Part shown: positions 16,515 to 25,300 of the stretch, in pieces | How positions within the stretch are numbered: position 1 is the stretch's first letter | Layout of the letters: the number at the start of each line of letters is the position of its first letter | Assembly: GCA_045589355.1 (NCBI GenBank) | Contig: JAZNOW010000027.1 | Location: 62,001 to 126,000, forward strand | Direction of reading: 5' to 3' | Length of the DNA stretch: 64,000 nucleotides | Source: RUG563 sp045589355 | GTDB lineage: Bacteria; Bacillota; Clostridia; Christensenellales; Aristaeellaceae | The notes under the pieces: model-generated | Databases searched by the model: none | The model's input: the letters and a program-made list of their open reading frames with translations, nothing else | Told to the model about the DNA's origin: nothing | Made by a program: the position numbers and the translations under genes

Positions 16515-16660
16515 GGTGTTTTCCTCCAAATAATTTCTTTGCCAAACCGAGAGATGATACGTTCCGGTAGTTTCCGTTGGGCTTCTTGGCATCTGTCGGC
16601 ATTGACGATGAGCAGAACCGGGAGGAACACCTGAAATAGATCTAAAAGGCTTGGTCTCAC
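16515..16660 (-). promoter_or_regulatory. Long, possibly structured 5' leader of the zinc-ribbon gene
   Basis: Between the inferred start site (near 16658) and the ATG lie about 145 untranslated bases. On the minus-strand RNA, CCAAGCC (16654-16648) can pair with GGTTTGG (16548-16542), and inside it TGTTCC (16629-16624) with GGAACG (16565-16560). The G-U pairs occur only in the minus-strand RNA, as expected for an RNA made in that direction. It matches no riboswitch class I know. The rest of the gap up to 16824 holds two promoters and no gene that I can see. Confidence 0.4.
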
Positions 16661-16664
16661 GGGC

Positions 16665-16693
16665 ATTATATCACATGTTATTTCACTTGTATA
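16665..16693 (-). promoter_or_regulatory. Promoter of the zinc-ribbon gene
   Basis: TATAAT (16665-16670, minus strand) preceded by an extended TGA, with a weak -35 TATACA (16688-16693) 17 bases away. Confidence 0.65.
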
Positions 16694-16765
16694 CCTCTTT
16701 TTCAAAATTTTTTCAAAAAAGTATTTTTATTGTTTTTCTTCTTTTTCGACAATTTTCTTCCTTTC

Positions 16766-16794
16766 TTTACATTTTTCGCATCTTTGTCTATAAT
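16766..16794 (+). promoter_or_regulatory. Promoter of the XRE regulator gene
   Basis: TTTACA (16766-16771) and TATAAT (16789-16794) with a 17-base spacer; the start codon is 31 bases after the -10 box. Confidence 0.75.
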
Positions 16795-16824
16795 AGAATC
16801 ATGGAATGAAAGGAGGCATTTTGC

Positions 16825-17214
16825 ATGGTAAACTACACCGAACTGGGCAAGCGAATTCGTTATCGCAGGCAGCTGCTTGGCAAAACACAAAAGGAAGTTG
16901 CCGCGCAGATCAATATAGCCGCCTCCTACTACAGCAACATTGAGCGCGGCATTCGCATTCCCAGCATCGACACGCTGGTGGATATTGCGAACGTGTTGGA
17001 AACCGGCGTGGATATGCTGCTTATCGACAGCCTGGCCAACGCCCTTCCCCGCCGCAGCGACGATGAAATCAAAGTGATTTCCCGTTTCCTGCGGGAAGAA
17101 ATTGAAAAGATGGATTATTCCATTTTTGATCAGCTTCAGGAAGAAGGGCTGATTGATGGTCCCCTCCACGATCATCCCCTTGTGGATCTGAAAGACCCTG
17201 ATGAAGAAGAATAA
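16825..17214 (+). CDS. XRE-family transcriptional regulator
   Basis: A 129-residue DNA-binding protein. Residues about 7-62 form a Cro/C1-type HTH (LGKRIRYRRQLLGKTQKEVAAQINIAASYYSNIERG...PSIDTLVDIANVL, quoted in parts). The rest is acidic, with a helix DDEIKVISRFLREEIEKMD and an Asp/Glu-rich tail, and no known ligand domain. Ribosome site AAAGGAGG, ATG at 16825. It stands alone and has a shared terminator with the convergent toroid gene. Its target is unknown. Confidence 0.85.
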   Translation: MVNYTELGKRIRYRRQLLGKTQKEVAAQINIAASYYSNIERGIRIPSIDTLVDIANVLETGVDMLLIDSLANALPRRSDDEIKVISRFLREEIEKMDYSIFDQLQEEGLIDGPLHDHPLVDLKDPDEEE

Positions 17215-17218
17215 AAAG

Positions 17219-17255
17219 AAGCTCATCCGCTTTGTGGCGAATGAGCTTTTTCTTT
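17219..17255. terminator. Bidirectional terminator between XRE and toroid genes
   Basis: AAGCTCAT (17219-17226) pairs with ATGAGCTT (17241-17248), with additional pairing inside (CCGC with GGCG). T-rich tracts flank both sides, so it can stop both converging transcripts. Confidence 0.8.
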
Positions 17256-18165
17256 ACCCTTCGTTGGCTTTCAGGTGCAGCATGTTCTCCAATACAATAA
17301 CACCTTTCCACATATACTTTGCCGCTTCAAACTCTTTGTAGTCGTTATACCACTGCCAGTTGACGCTGAATGAGCCATCCTCCAGCTGCTGTTCCCGGAT
17401 AAACATACATTCATATTGCACAATGCTTTCGTTATCGTCATAGAACATGCTTTGCGGCGTGATCCGGAAGGCGGAAGGCTTATCTACATATTCCGTTTTC
17501 CATTTTTCCGTATCCCTTTCAATGTTGGCATTTACCTGCTGCTTCAGCGCCCTTACAAATACTTCTTCCTCCGCCGGCATTTCGTTTGTCTGTTTGAGGT
17601 ATTCGTACAATGTAACAAAACAGGCCGTTTCATGCCGGTCCACATGAGGTACTTTCTCCAGAAACCATTGTATGGCTTCCCGGGCGATCCCCCGTGCTTT
17701 TTCATACAGGCTTGTGCCCTTCTCTGCAAATTTCAGAATGAACCCGCACAGCATGGCCGTGGGATTATACTTATAATCGCTTTCGCCATTAAAGCCCCAC
17801 CAGATGGCGTGGGGATAATCGTTATTGGTGGGAATGGTATTCATCCATTGCCGGTGGGTTTCGCTGAAATCTTTCCCGCTGTCCAGATAACGCAAAATGC
17901 CCTGCACCATTGCATGTTCCCTGTCCTGCCAGTCGATCTCAAACAGAATATCGCAGGCGTTCCAGGTGGTGATCGGCGAAGAATGGGGGTTCCAGTTATC
18001 CGCCTCCAAGCCATGGCCGAAACCGCCGTCTTCGTTCTGATACACTGCCAGTGCTTTGATCACATTCTCCTTGCTGCCCTGTTCAAAATGGTATTGCCAT
18101 CTGGCCAGGTCCACCGGCCGCGCATGCCGGTACATAAACCGCCGCGCCTTTTCAAACGTAGTCAT
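17254..18165 (-). CDS. Alpha/alpha-toroid (terpene-cyclase-like fold) protein of unknown function
   Basis: A 303-residue cytoplasmic protein with no signal peptide. YQNEDGGFGHGLEAD near residues 42-56 and QLEDGSFSVNWQW near 270-282 look like the QW/prenyltransferase-type repeats that cap helices in alpha-toroid proteins. Conserved-looking Asp, His and Trp residues (DNWNPHSSPITTWNACDILFE) line the likely cavity. Real terpene cyclases carry DxDD or similar; I do not see that, so the reaction is unknown. The carbohydrate neighbourhood allows a sugar-active role but nothing proves it. ATG at 18165. Confidence 0.7.
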   Translation of the reverse strand: MTTFEKARRFMYRHARPVDLARWQYHFEQGSKENVIKALAVYQNEDGGFGHGLEADNWNPHSSPITTWNACDILFEIDWQDREHAMVQGILRYLDSGKDFSETHRQWMNTIPTNNDYPHAIWWGFNGESDYKYNPTAMLCGFILKFAEKGTSLYEKARGIAREAIQWFLEKVPHVDRHETACFVTLYEYLKQTNEMPAEEEVFVRALKQQVNANIERDTEKWKTEYVDKPSAFRITPQSMFYDDNESIVQYECMFIREQQLEDGSFSVNWQWYNDYKEFEAAKYMWKGVIVLENMLHLKANEG

Positions 18166-18234
18166 GTTCTCACACCCTTTGTTTTTTCTCTATCTTGCCA
18201 TATACAAAAACATATGTCTTGTAAAAATGCGACA

Positions 18235-19071
18235 TCAGCGTTGAGAATCCGCAAAAATGATGGCTTCCTTTGGCGACATCTGGTGTCGGCTATGAAAATC
18301 ATGCAGCAAATGCGCCTGATCGGTATAGCCGTATTTCTCTACGGCGTCCAGTATATCAAATGGCCGTTGAAAAACCATCTCCTGCCAAAGCATCTGATAC
18401 CGCACCAGGGAAGAAAACGTCTTGGGAGAAATACCCATCTGCTTCTGAAACGCCCTTTCCAGGCTGCGTCTGGATACGCCGGTGTAGTTTTCAATGGCGT
18501 TTATCTTTTCCCTGCCCTGTGTTTCCAGCATTCTATATACTGCATTGAGCACATTGGCGTCCGCACGTGCTTTCTGCAGTTTTTTAAGCAGCAGGCATTC
18601 TGCCGCCATTATTCTCTCTTCCATGGAAGGATGATCCAGCAATACCGGCATCAGCGCACGTTTGATTTCTTTCACAAATGCATCGCAGGAAAAACGTCCG
18701 TTCTTTGTTTGATCCAGCGGCATATCCGTAAAAAGACAGGCCGTCCAGGCATAGAAGCGGATACCGAAGGTGGATACGGTATCGGCAAACACATCGCCCT
18801 GCGTTATTTCTGACCGGTCATCCAAACAGCAGAACACTTCGCTCCATGTATTTTTTGTGTAATTGATGTCAAAAATGATATCCATGCATGTATCGGGAAT
18901 AACAATCCCTTTCTGCATGCTCTTGTTCCACCCACAGACAGGTTCCTTTGTCCCCCAGAAGCAACGCACATAAGGCTTCAGGGCTGCACAGGGCGCAACT
19001 TCCGTATAAGTTTCGTCGCACTGAAACGGCGTACCGGTAATGGGAAAATACATCCCGCTCAGCCTGTGCAT
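18235..19071 (-). CDS. AraC-family transcriptional regulator
   Basis: A 278-residue regulator. The N-terminal about 170 residues are a ligand/sensor domain of the type found before AraC HTH units (YFPITGTPFQ..., FGIRFYAWTACLF). The C-terminal AraC DNA-binding domain (about 180-278) has two HTH motifs: the first ends SRRSLERAFQKQMGISPKTF, the second includes ILDAVEKYGYTDQAHLLHDF. Start ATG at 19071 with GGGGGATAGGG upstream. It could control the neighbouring toroid or sugar genes; a target site is not identified. Confidence 0.88.
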   Translation of the reverse strand: MHRLSGMYFPITGTPFQCDETYTEVAPCAALKPYVRCFWGTKEPVCGWNKSMQKGIVIPDTCMDIIFDINYTKNTWSEVFCCLDDRSEITQGDVFADTVSTFGIRFYAWTACLFTDMPLDQTKNGRFSCDAFVKEIKRALMPVLLDHPSMEERIMAAECLLLKKLQKARADANVLNAVYRMLETQGREKINAIENYTGVSRRSLERAFQKQMGISPKTFSSLVRYQMLWQEMVFQRPFDILDAVEKYGYTDQAHLLHDFHSRHQMSPKEAIIFADSQR

Positions 19072-19092
19072 CCCTATCCCCCCTTTGTTTCC

Positions 19093-19121
19093 ATTGTATC
19101 ACATTCCCCGATATCAAACAA
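19093..19121 (-). promoter_or_regulatory. Possible promoter of the AraC gene
   Basis: On the minus strand TACAAT (19093-19098) with an extended TGA before it, and a weak TTGTTT (19116-19121) 17 bases upstream. Confidence 0.5.
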
Positions 19122-19122
19122 C

Positions 19123-19151
19123 AAAAAACGGCACAGCCTGCTGCCGTGCCG
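19123..19151 (-). terminator. Terminator after the sugar isomerase-like gene
   Basis: CGGCAC (19129-19134) pairs with GTGCCG (19146-19151), and the minus-strand RNA ends in six U (19123-19128). Confidence 0.8.
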
Positions 19152-19164
19152 CTTCTTTCTTTGT

Positions 19165-19980
19165 TTACTTCAGGCCGATCTTTTTCAGCGTTTCCATGCT
19201 CATTTTTGCCGCTTCCAGAGGGCAGCGGTCATACCATTGATCCTGCTCAATGATAAACCATTGTGCACCTGCATCAATACCGGCTTCCACCACTTTTTCC
19301 GCATCCTGGCAGCCGTGCCCGAAGGGACGGAATTCGAAGGCCACGGCGTCCGCTTCCTTGTCCTGGCCAATCAGGCCGTAGGGCGTACCTTCGCCTTTTC
19401 TGCCCACATAGTCCTTCAGGTGCACAATGGGCGCACGGCCGGTGTATTTGCGCAGATAATCCGCCGGGTCAATGTCGGAATACTTCACCCAGCAAACGTC
19501 AATTTCCGTCTGCAGCAAATCCGCCGGAATGGCTTCGTACATAAAGTCCAGCCCATACATGCCGGAAAATTCCACAAACTCAAAATCATGGTTGTGGTAC
19601 AGAAGACGAATGCCCGCCATTTTGCACAGCTGACCAAACTGATAAATGCTCTGCATCACCTTGGCAAATGCCGGCTTGCCCGGCCTGCGTTCTTCTTCCA
19701 GATACGGCACCACGATGGTATCGCAGCCGATGGCCTTGTGATAGGCGATGGTGCCGAACATGTCCTTTTCAATGCTGACCAGCGGCACATGGCTGGATAC
19801 GGCTTTCAGGCCCGTTTCTTTCAGCATGGCTGCAATCTCTTCGGCGGAATAGTGAAAAAAGCCGGCAAATTCCACACCGTCATACCCAAGTTTCTTCAGT
19901 TCCGCAAGCACATTTTTCAAATCCTTGGCCACCAGTTCACGGGCAGAATACAGCTGATATCCAACAGGCATCTTTTTCAT
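19165..19980 (-). CDS. Sugar phosphate isomerase/epimerase-like TIM-barrel protein
   Basis: A 271-residue protein of the xylose-isomerase-like TIM barrel family (AP endonuclease 2 superfamily). It starts GYQLYSARELVAKD, the usual first strand, and has KLGYDGVEFAGFF, LLYHNHDFEF and TEIDVCWVKYSDIDP, which carry the Glu, His and Asp metal ligands of the fold. The substrate cannot be read from sequence; it is probably a keto- or aldo-sugar or sugar phosphate. ATG at 19980 with AAGGAG upstream. Monocistronic, between the AraC gene and the divergent esterase pair. Confidence 0.85.
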   Translation of the reverse strand: MKKMPVGYQLYSARELVAKDLKNVLAELKKLGYDGVEFAGFFHYSAEEIAAMLKETGLKAVSSHVPLVSIEKDMFGTIAYHKAIGCDTIVVPYLEEERRPGKPAFAKVMQSIYQFGQLCKMAGIRLLYHNHDFEFVEFSGMYGLDFMYEAIPADLLQTEIDVCWVKYSDIDPADYLRKYTGRAPIVHLKDYVGRKGEGTPYGLIGQDKEADAVAFEFRPFGHGCQDAEKVVEAGIDAGAQWFIIEQDQWYDRCPLEAAKMSMETLKKIGLK

Positions 19981-20095
19981 CCGGCATCGCTCCTTATTCT
20001 TTTAGCTTTCTTTATTTATATCATACCACACCTTTCCTTGTCTTGCCACAATAAAAGAACTGAATGACAAAACTGCCTCTTTGCCTTGCATCTTC

Positions 20096-20124
20096 TTGCG
20101 GGAAAGGAACCATAATGATATAAT
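20096..20124 (+). promoter_or_regulatory. Promoter of the tandem esterase operon
   Basis: Extended -10 TGATATAAT with TATAAT at 20119-20124 and a weak -35 TTGCGG (20096-20101), spacer 17 bases. Confidence 0.7.
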
Positions 20125-20155
20125 ACGAAAAAAACAAAGAAAGGAAATGATCTCC

Positions 20156-20941
20156 TTGGCTTTGATCGAATTGACCGCCTATTCTCAATCGCTGGAAATG
20201 GAAGTGGATTTCTTCGTCATTCTGCCGGAAGAAAGCAAAGCGCTGATCGGCATGAACGGCAAAGAAGCCGCTGTTTGCCCTACCCTTTATCTGCTTCACG
20301 GTATGAGTGACGACCATTCCATCTGGCTGCGCCGCACTTCCATTGAGCGGTATGCTGCCGAAAAAGGCCTGGCCGTTGTGATGCCGGCCGGCGATTTAAG
20401 CTTTTATACCGATATGGCCTATGGCGAAAATTATTTCACATTCATTTCGGAAGAACTGCCTGCCATCTGCCGTTCCATGTTCCCCATGATGAGCCCCAGC
20501 AGGGAAGATACTTTCGTTGCCGGCCTTTCCATGGGCGGCTACGGCGCCCTCAAATGCGGCCTGAGGGCTTATCACACCTTCTCCTGGGCCGCAGGGCTTT
20601 CTTCCGCCACCGATGTAGTGGGCGAACGAAAGAGCGGCAAGCGCCACACCGGCCTGTGGCTGGATATTCTGGGGGATGATCCCGAAGAAATGGCCTTTAA
20701 CGATCTCTTCGCCGCAGCAGAAGATTATGCGAAGGAGGCGCATCCGCCCATCCATCTGTACATGTGGTGCGGTACGGAAGATTTTCTGTACCAGTCCAAC
20801 CTGCGTTTTCGGAATCATGTCAGGCAACTTGGGCTGGACCTTACTTACGAAGAATGCCCCGGCGATCACCGCTGGAAGTACTGGGATGAAAAAATCCAGC
20901 GTGTGCTGGAATGGCTGCCCCTGGGAAAGGAGGAAAAGTAA
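20156..20941 (+). CDS. Esterase D-type alpha/beta hydrolase, first of a tandem pair
   Basis: A 261-residue serine hydrolase of the putative esterase family (PF00756-like, as in EstA, feruloyl and acetylxylan esterases). It shows LYLLHGMSDDH (oxyanion region), GLSMGGYGA (nucleophile Ser), and a C-terminal Asp/His region ending CPGDHRWKYWD. No signal peptide, so cytoplasmic. I prefer the TTG at 20156: AGGA lies 10 bases before it and the reading MALIELTAYSQSL parallels the start of its paralogue (MALARTRIFSDAL). The ATG at 20147 is the alternative, with poor spacing. In this xylan locus deacylation of oligosaccharides is a fair inference. Confidence 0.87.
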   Translation: MALIELTAYSQSLEMEVDFFVILPEESKALIGMNGKEAAVCPTLYLLHGMSDDHSIWLRRTSIERYAAEKGLAVVMPAGDLSFYTDMAYGENYFTFISEELPAICRSMFPMMSPSREDTFVAGLSMGGYGALKCGLRAYHTFSWAAGLSSATDVVGERKSGKRHTGLWLDILGDDPEEMAFNDLFAAAEDYAKEAHPPIHLYMWCGTEDFLYQSNLRFRNHVRQLGLDLTYEECPGDHRWKYWDEKIQRVLEWLPLGKEEK

Positions 20942-21715
20942 ATGGCACTTGCAAGAACCCGCATTTTCTCCGATGCACTGGGCCTTTGTGTCACGGTGGA
21001 TGTGATCCTGCCCCAGCGAAAAGACAACGCCGCAGGCCACAAATTGCCCGTTCTGTGGCTGCTCCACGGTGCTTTCGGTAATCATGCCGACTGGATCCGC
21101 CGCACGTCCATCGAGCGCTATGTGGCACCCTACGGCCTTGCCGTTGTCATGCCATCCGCTCAGAACAGCTGCTACACCGATATGGCCCACGGCGGCAGGT
21201 ACTATTCTTTCATTTCCGAAGAGCTGCCCCGGAAAATGCGTGCCCTGTTCAATTTTTCCGATAAACGGGAAGATAATTTCATCGCCGGCCTTTCCATGGG
21301 CGGTGCCGGTTCCTTCACGATCGGCCTGGCCAATCCGGAAAAGTACAGCGCCATCGGCTGCCTGTCCGCCGGTGCTATCAATTACAAAGGCTCCTTCCAT
21401 CAGGGCCGCCGCCGGGAATTGACCATCGGGGATCAGCCCACAGAAAACAGCTATCTGGATGTATATGGCAATGCAAAGAAAATCGTGGAAAAAAAGCTTC
21501 CCTGCCCCCGCATTTTCCACTGCTGCGGCGATGACGATTTCCTTCTGCCCTGTGCCTATGACACCAAGGCTTTCTTTGAATCCATGCCCTGCAATCCTTT
21601 TGATTATCAGTTCCTTCCTGCTCCCGGGGCACATACCTGGGAATTCTGGGATGAACACATTCAGGATTTCATCCAATACCTGAACCTGCCGGACATCAGA
21701 GAACAATACAAATGA
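20942..21715 (+). CDS. Esterase D-type alpha/beta hydrolase, second of a tandem pair
   Basis: A 257-residue paralogue of the gene just upstream; both share R(K/R)TSIERY, the YTDMA(Y/H)G segment and FISEELP. Nucleophile motif GLSMGGAGS, oxyanion region LWLLHGAFGNH, and the C-terminal PGAHTWEFWD with the catalytic His. Cytoplasmic. The ATG directly abuts the stop of the first esterase, with GGAAAGGAGG upstream. Divergence between the two suggests different acyl or sugar preferences, for example acetyl versus feruloyl groups, but this cannot be read from the sequence. A long hairpin follows. Confidence 0.88.
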   Translation: MALARTRIFSDALGLCVTVDVILPQRKDNAAGHKLPVLWLLHGAFGNHADWIRRTSIERYVAPYGLAVVMPSAQNSCYTDMAHGGRYYSFISEELPRKMRALFNFSDKREDNFIAGLSMGGAGSFTIGLANPEKYSAIGCLSAGAINYKGSFHQGRRRELTIGDQPTENSYLDVYGNAKKIVEKKLPCPRIFHCCGDDDFLLPCAYDTKAFFESMPCNPFDYQFLPAPGAHTWEFWDEHIQDFIQYLNLPDIREQYK

Positions 21716-21727
21716 TTTCTGCTAAGC

Positions 21728-21776
21728 AAAAGCGCACATGACCCACGCCTCAAAGCCGTGGAGCATGTGCGCTTTT
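21728..21776. terminator. Long hairpin, likely bidirectional terminator
   Basis: AAAAGCGCACATG (21728-21740) pairs perfectly over 13 bases with CATGTGCGCTTTT (21764-21776), and the loop holds a further CCACG/CGTGG stem. A- and T-rich ends on both sides let it act on the esterase mRNA and on the convergent acetyltransferase mRNA. Confidence 0.8.
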
Positions 21777-21794
21777 GAATTGATTGGCCATTCC

Positions 21795-22322
21795 TTATTG
21801 CAGTTTTTTATACAAATAAATCACCAGATCGTCATCCACCGTGCAAACGGTCTCATACTGCACGCATTGCTTGTCCTGATACCACACGCCGGAACCGTCC
21901 GGTATATAGCCCCGCTTTGCGTACATCCGCTGGGCACTGCCGTATTCTTTGCAAAGCCCAACCCCCAGGCATACGGTATTGCTGCGCTGTGCCGCAATCC
22001 TTTCCGCTGCTTCCATCAGGCATTGTCCAATGCCCTTGCGCTGGTATTTCTGCAAGACACCCAGATCAACGATGATGGGCCAATCTTTCCCTTTGAACGG
22101 CCCTTCGTTTGCTTCAAAATACAAATACACATTCCCGGCAGGTTGCCCCTGATATTCTGCTGTCAGCGCTGTACATTTGCCTTCAGCCGCTTCCCGCATC
22201 CGAAAATGATAATAATCCACATCCGGATGCCAGCCCTGAGCTGTGTATTCATCATTCAAAACCTGCGCATCCGCTTTTTCCATATCCCGGATGATCACGT
22301 TTTCATCCTGATAGTAAATCAT
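21795..22322 (-). CDS. GNAT-family N-acetyltransferase
   Basis: A 175-residue acetyl-CoA-dependent acyltransferase. Motif A is VDLGVLQKYQRKGIGQCLM (R/QxxGxG/A as QRKGIG, near residue 105) and motif B is GSAQRMYAKRGYI. Substrate unknown. I place the start at the ATG at 22322 (MIYYQDEN) because GGAGGGAAT stands just before it; a longer frame to 22391 would overlap ftsK. It lies 55 bases downstream of ftsK and may be the last gene of that operon. Confidence 0.85.
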   Translation of the reverse strand: MIYYQDENVIIRDMEKADAQVLNDEYTAQGWHPDVDYYHFRMREAAEGKCTALTAEYQGQPAGNVYLYFEANEGPFKGKDWPIIVDLGVLQKYQRKGIGQCLMEAAERIAAQRSNTVCLGVGLCKEYGSAQRMYAKRGYIPDGSGVWYQDKQCVQYETVCTVDDDLVIYLYKKLQ

Positions 22323-22377
22323 ATTCCCTCCATAGTCAAACAGTAAGCCGAAAAGATCCTCCGGCTTGCCGTATTTT

Positions 22378-25300
22378 TTATTGGTCTTCAAACATCTGGT
22401 AGTATTGTTCCCGGGTGATCAGGCATTTCCGGGGCTTGGACCCTTCGGAAGCGCTGACAATCCCCCGCTTTTCCATTTCATCCACCAACCGGCCGGCCCG
22501 GGCATAGCCGATGCGGAAGCGGCGCTGGAGGAGGCTGGTGGAAATCTGTTCGTCTTCCACAGCCATTTCAATGGCTTCCATCAGCAATTCATCGTTGCCG
22601 TCCACGGTTTCATTGCCGTACCCGCCCCTCTCTTCACCGCCGATGGTATCCGCCGTAGGCGTTTCTTTATCGGCATTTTCCAGGTGTTCCATGATATTGG
22701 GATCGTAATCCGTGGTATAGCGGCGGCCAATGTAATCGGCAATGGCGTTCACTTCCTCATCGGAAACAAAGCACCCCTGCACACGCACAGGCGAACTGCC
22801 GGTGGGCTTATAGAGCATATCGCCCTTACCCATCAGTTTTTCTGCCCCATACACATCAATGATGGTGCGGCTGTCGGTGCCGGAAGAAACGGCAAAGGCA
22901 ATACGGCTGGGAATGTTGTTTTTCACAACACCGGTAATTACGTCAACCGACGGGCGCTGGGTAGCCAGCACCATGTAAATGCCGGCTGCACGTGCCAGAG
23001 CGGCCAGACGGCGGATGGATTCTTCCACATCCTTGCGGCACACTTCCATCAGGTCAGCCATTTCGTCAATGATCACCACAATGTTGGGCAGTTCCTTGTC
23101 GGTACCGCGATACATGTCATTATAGCCGGCCAGGTTTCGCACGCCTTCCTGGCTGAACTTGCCATACCTTTCCTGCATCTCCTGCACAACCCATGCAAGA
23201 GCGCCGGCTGCTTTTCTGGGATCGCTGATCACGGGCACCAGCAAATGCGGAATGCTGTTGTACACCGTCAGTTCCACCTGCTTGGGGTCGATCATGATCA
23301 GGCGCACCTGTTCAGGTGAAGTACGGTAAAGCAGGCTGCATACGATGGAGTTGATGCAGACGGATTTACCGCTGCCGGTTGCACCGGCAATCAATAGGTG
23401 CGGCATTTTGGAAAGGTCACACAGCACGGGTGTGCCGGCCACGTCCTTGCCCAGCGCCACCATCAGGGGGGATGTGGCGTTCTGCATCTTTTCGCTTGCC
23501 AGCACTTCGCGAAGGGATACCGTGCTTACCAGTTTGTTGGGCACTTCAATGCCGATATAGCTGGTGCCCTGAATGGGCGCTTCCACACGCACATGCTTTG
23601 TTTTCAAATCAAGGGCCAGGTTATCGGCCGTCTGGGTCACCTTGTTCACCTTAACGCCGGGGCCGATTTGAATGGCAAAACGGGTAATGGAGGGGCCGTG
23701 CATGATTTGCTTCACTTCGGCATCCACCCCAAAGCTGCCCAGCGTGCCTTCAATGATCTCCGCGCGCTGCTGGTCTTCCCGGTTGCTGTCTTCCGAAGAA
23801 ACGGCCTTGCTTTCTTCCAGCAAACGCATGGGCGGTGCCTGATACCGAACCGCCATCACCATTTCCGTCTGCTTCATCTGCGTGGAGCGCGTACCGTCCA
23901 GTTTTGCATCTGCCTTAGGTTCCGGAATGGGCTTGATGGGAATGCGTTCACCGGTAATGGGCATCACAGGATCGGTAAACACCTGTTTGGGCTCGCCTTT
24001 TTGGGTGGTATGGTCCGGCATTTTCATTTCCCGCTGCCGGCTCTCTACCATTTCGGACCAGCTGGGCCTTGCTTTGGGTGCCGGCTTTTCTTCTTCCGAT
24101 TGCACGGGCGCAGGCTGTTCTTCCTTGTTCAATTCTGCCCGCATCTGTGCCCAGGTTTTTCTCTTTTCCGTTTTTACCGATTCTTCCGCAGCCTTTTCAT
24201 TTTCATAGGCATATGGGCTCTTTACAGGCTTCTGCGGTTCAAATACCGGCTGCTCCGGTTCATCCCAGGGCAGTTCATCCTGGTCCTCATCCGCAGGATA
24301 TTCCACCACCGGCGGCATAACCGGCTGGTACACCGGCGGCTTTTGCCGCTCCGGTTCCATTACGGGTTCAGGCTGCAGCTGCAGCTGCTGTTCCTGATAT
24401 ACAGGTGCTTCCTCCACAGGGGGCTGAACAGGCTGCTTCCTGCCAAACCGTCTTGCAGGCGCAGGCTTCGGTTCGGGCTGATATACGGGCTGCTGTACAG
24501 GCTGCAACGGAGCCGGTTGCTGTACAGGCTGCTGCTGAACAGGCTGTTGATAGGCGTTTCTTTCCTGGGGATGGAGCGGAAAACGCTCGTCATAAAGTTC
24601 ATTGGATACAGGATAAAAGCCATCCACCGCAGATACCGTTTGCCGGACCGGCTGCTGCGGATATGCAGGTGCCGCATCCTGCGGATATTCATAGCCCGTA
24701 TGGCTTACCACCTGACGGGGCTGCTGGGTGTACTCCATGGGAATCTGCTGCACAACCGGCTGCTGCAGTTGGGCTTGCCTGGCCGCTTCAGCCGCTTCCA
24801 TGGCTTCCCTTTCTGCCCGTGCCGCTTCTTTTTCGGCCCTGCGCTGTGCCCGCGCCGCCTGACGCTGTTCACTGCCTTCGGAAAGTTTCTGGATCACGTC
24901 CACAGGGTTCTTTTTCAAAAGCAGGAAAATGAGCACAATGAACATAGCGACCACAAAAATCATGCCGATCACCGTGCCCATCAATCGCCATATGGGATAG
25001 GCCAGCAGCATCCCGATCAGGCCGCCGCCGCTTCCGTTTCTGCCATCTTTGCTCGCCTGGGCAAGGAAATTCCCGTATCCATTCATGCCTTCGTTTTCAT
25101 AAAGGTAATGAAGATAATTCGGGCTTCCGCTTACCGTAGCGCATCGTGCCGTCAGCGTTACTGCTGTCAGGATCAGTACATACATAGCCAAAGCAATCAC
25201 ACATGCCCATCCGTTCACCCGATGCCTGGTGGACACCAGCATCATGGCGCCGCACCAGATGATCAGAATGGGAAACAGCACGCAAACAGGGCCGCACAAG

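Noticed and set aside
24360..24780. Short direct repeats that might suggest a repeat array
   Set aside because: They encode the Gln/Pro linker of FtsK (PVQQP units), are irregular and in frame, and do not have CRISPR-like spacing.
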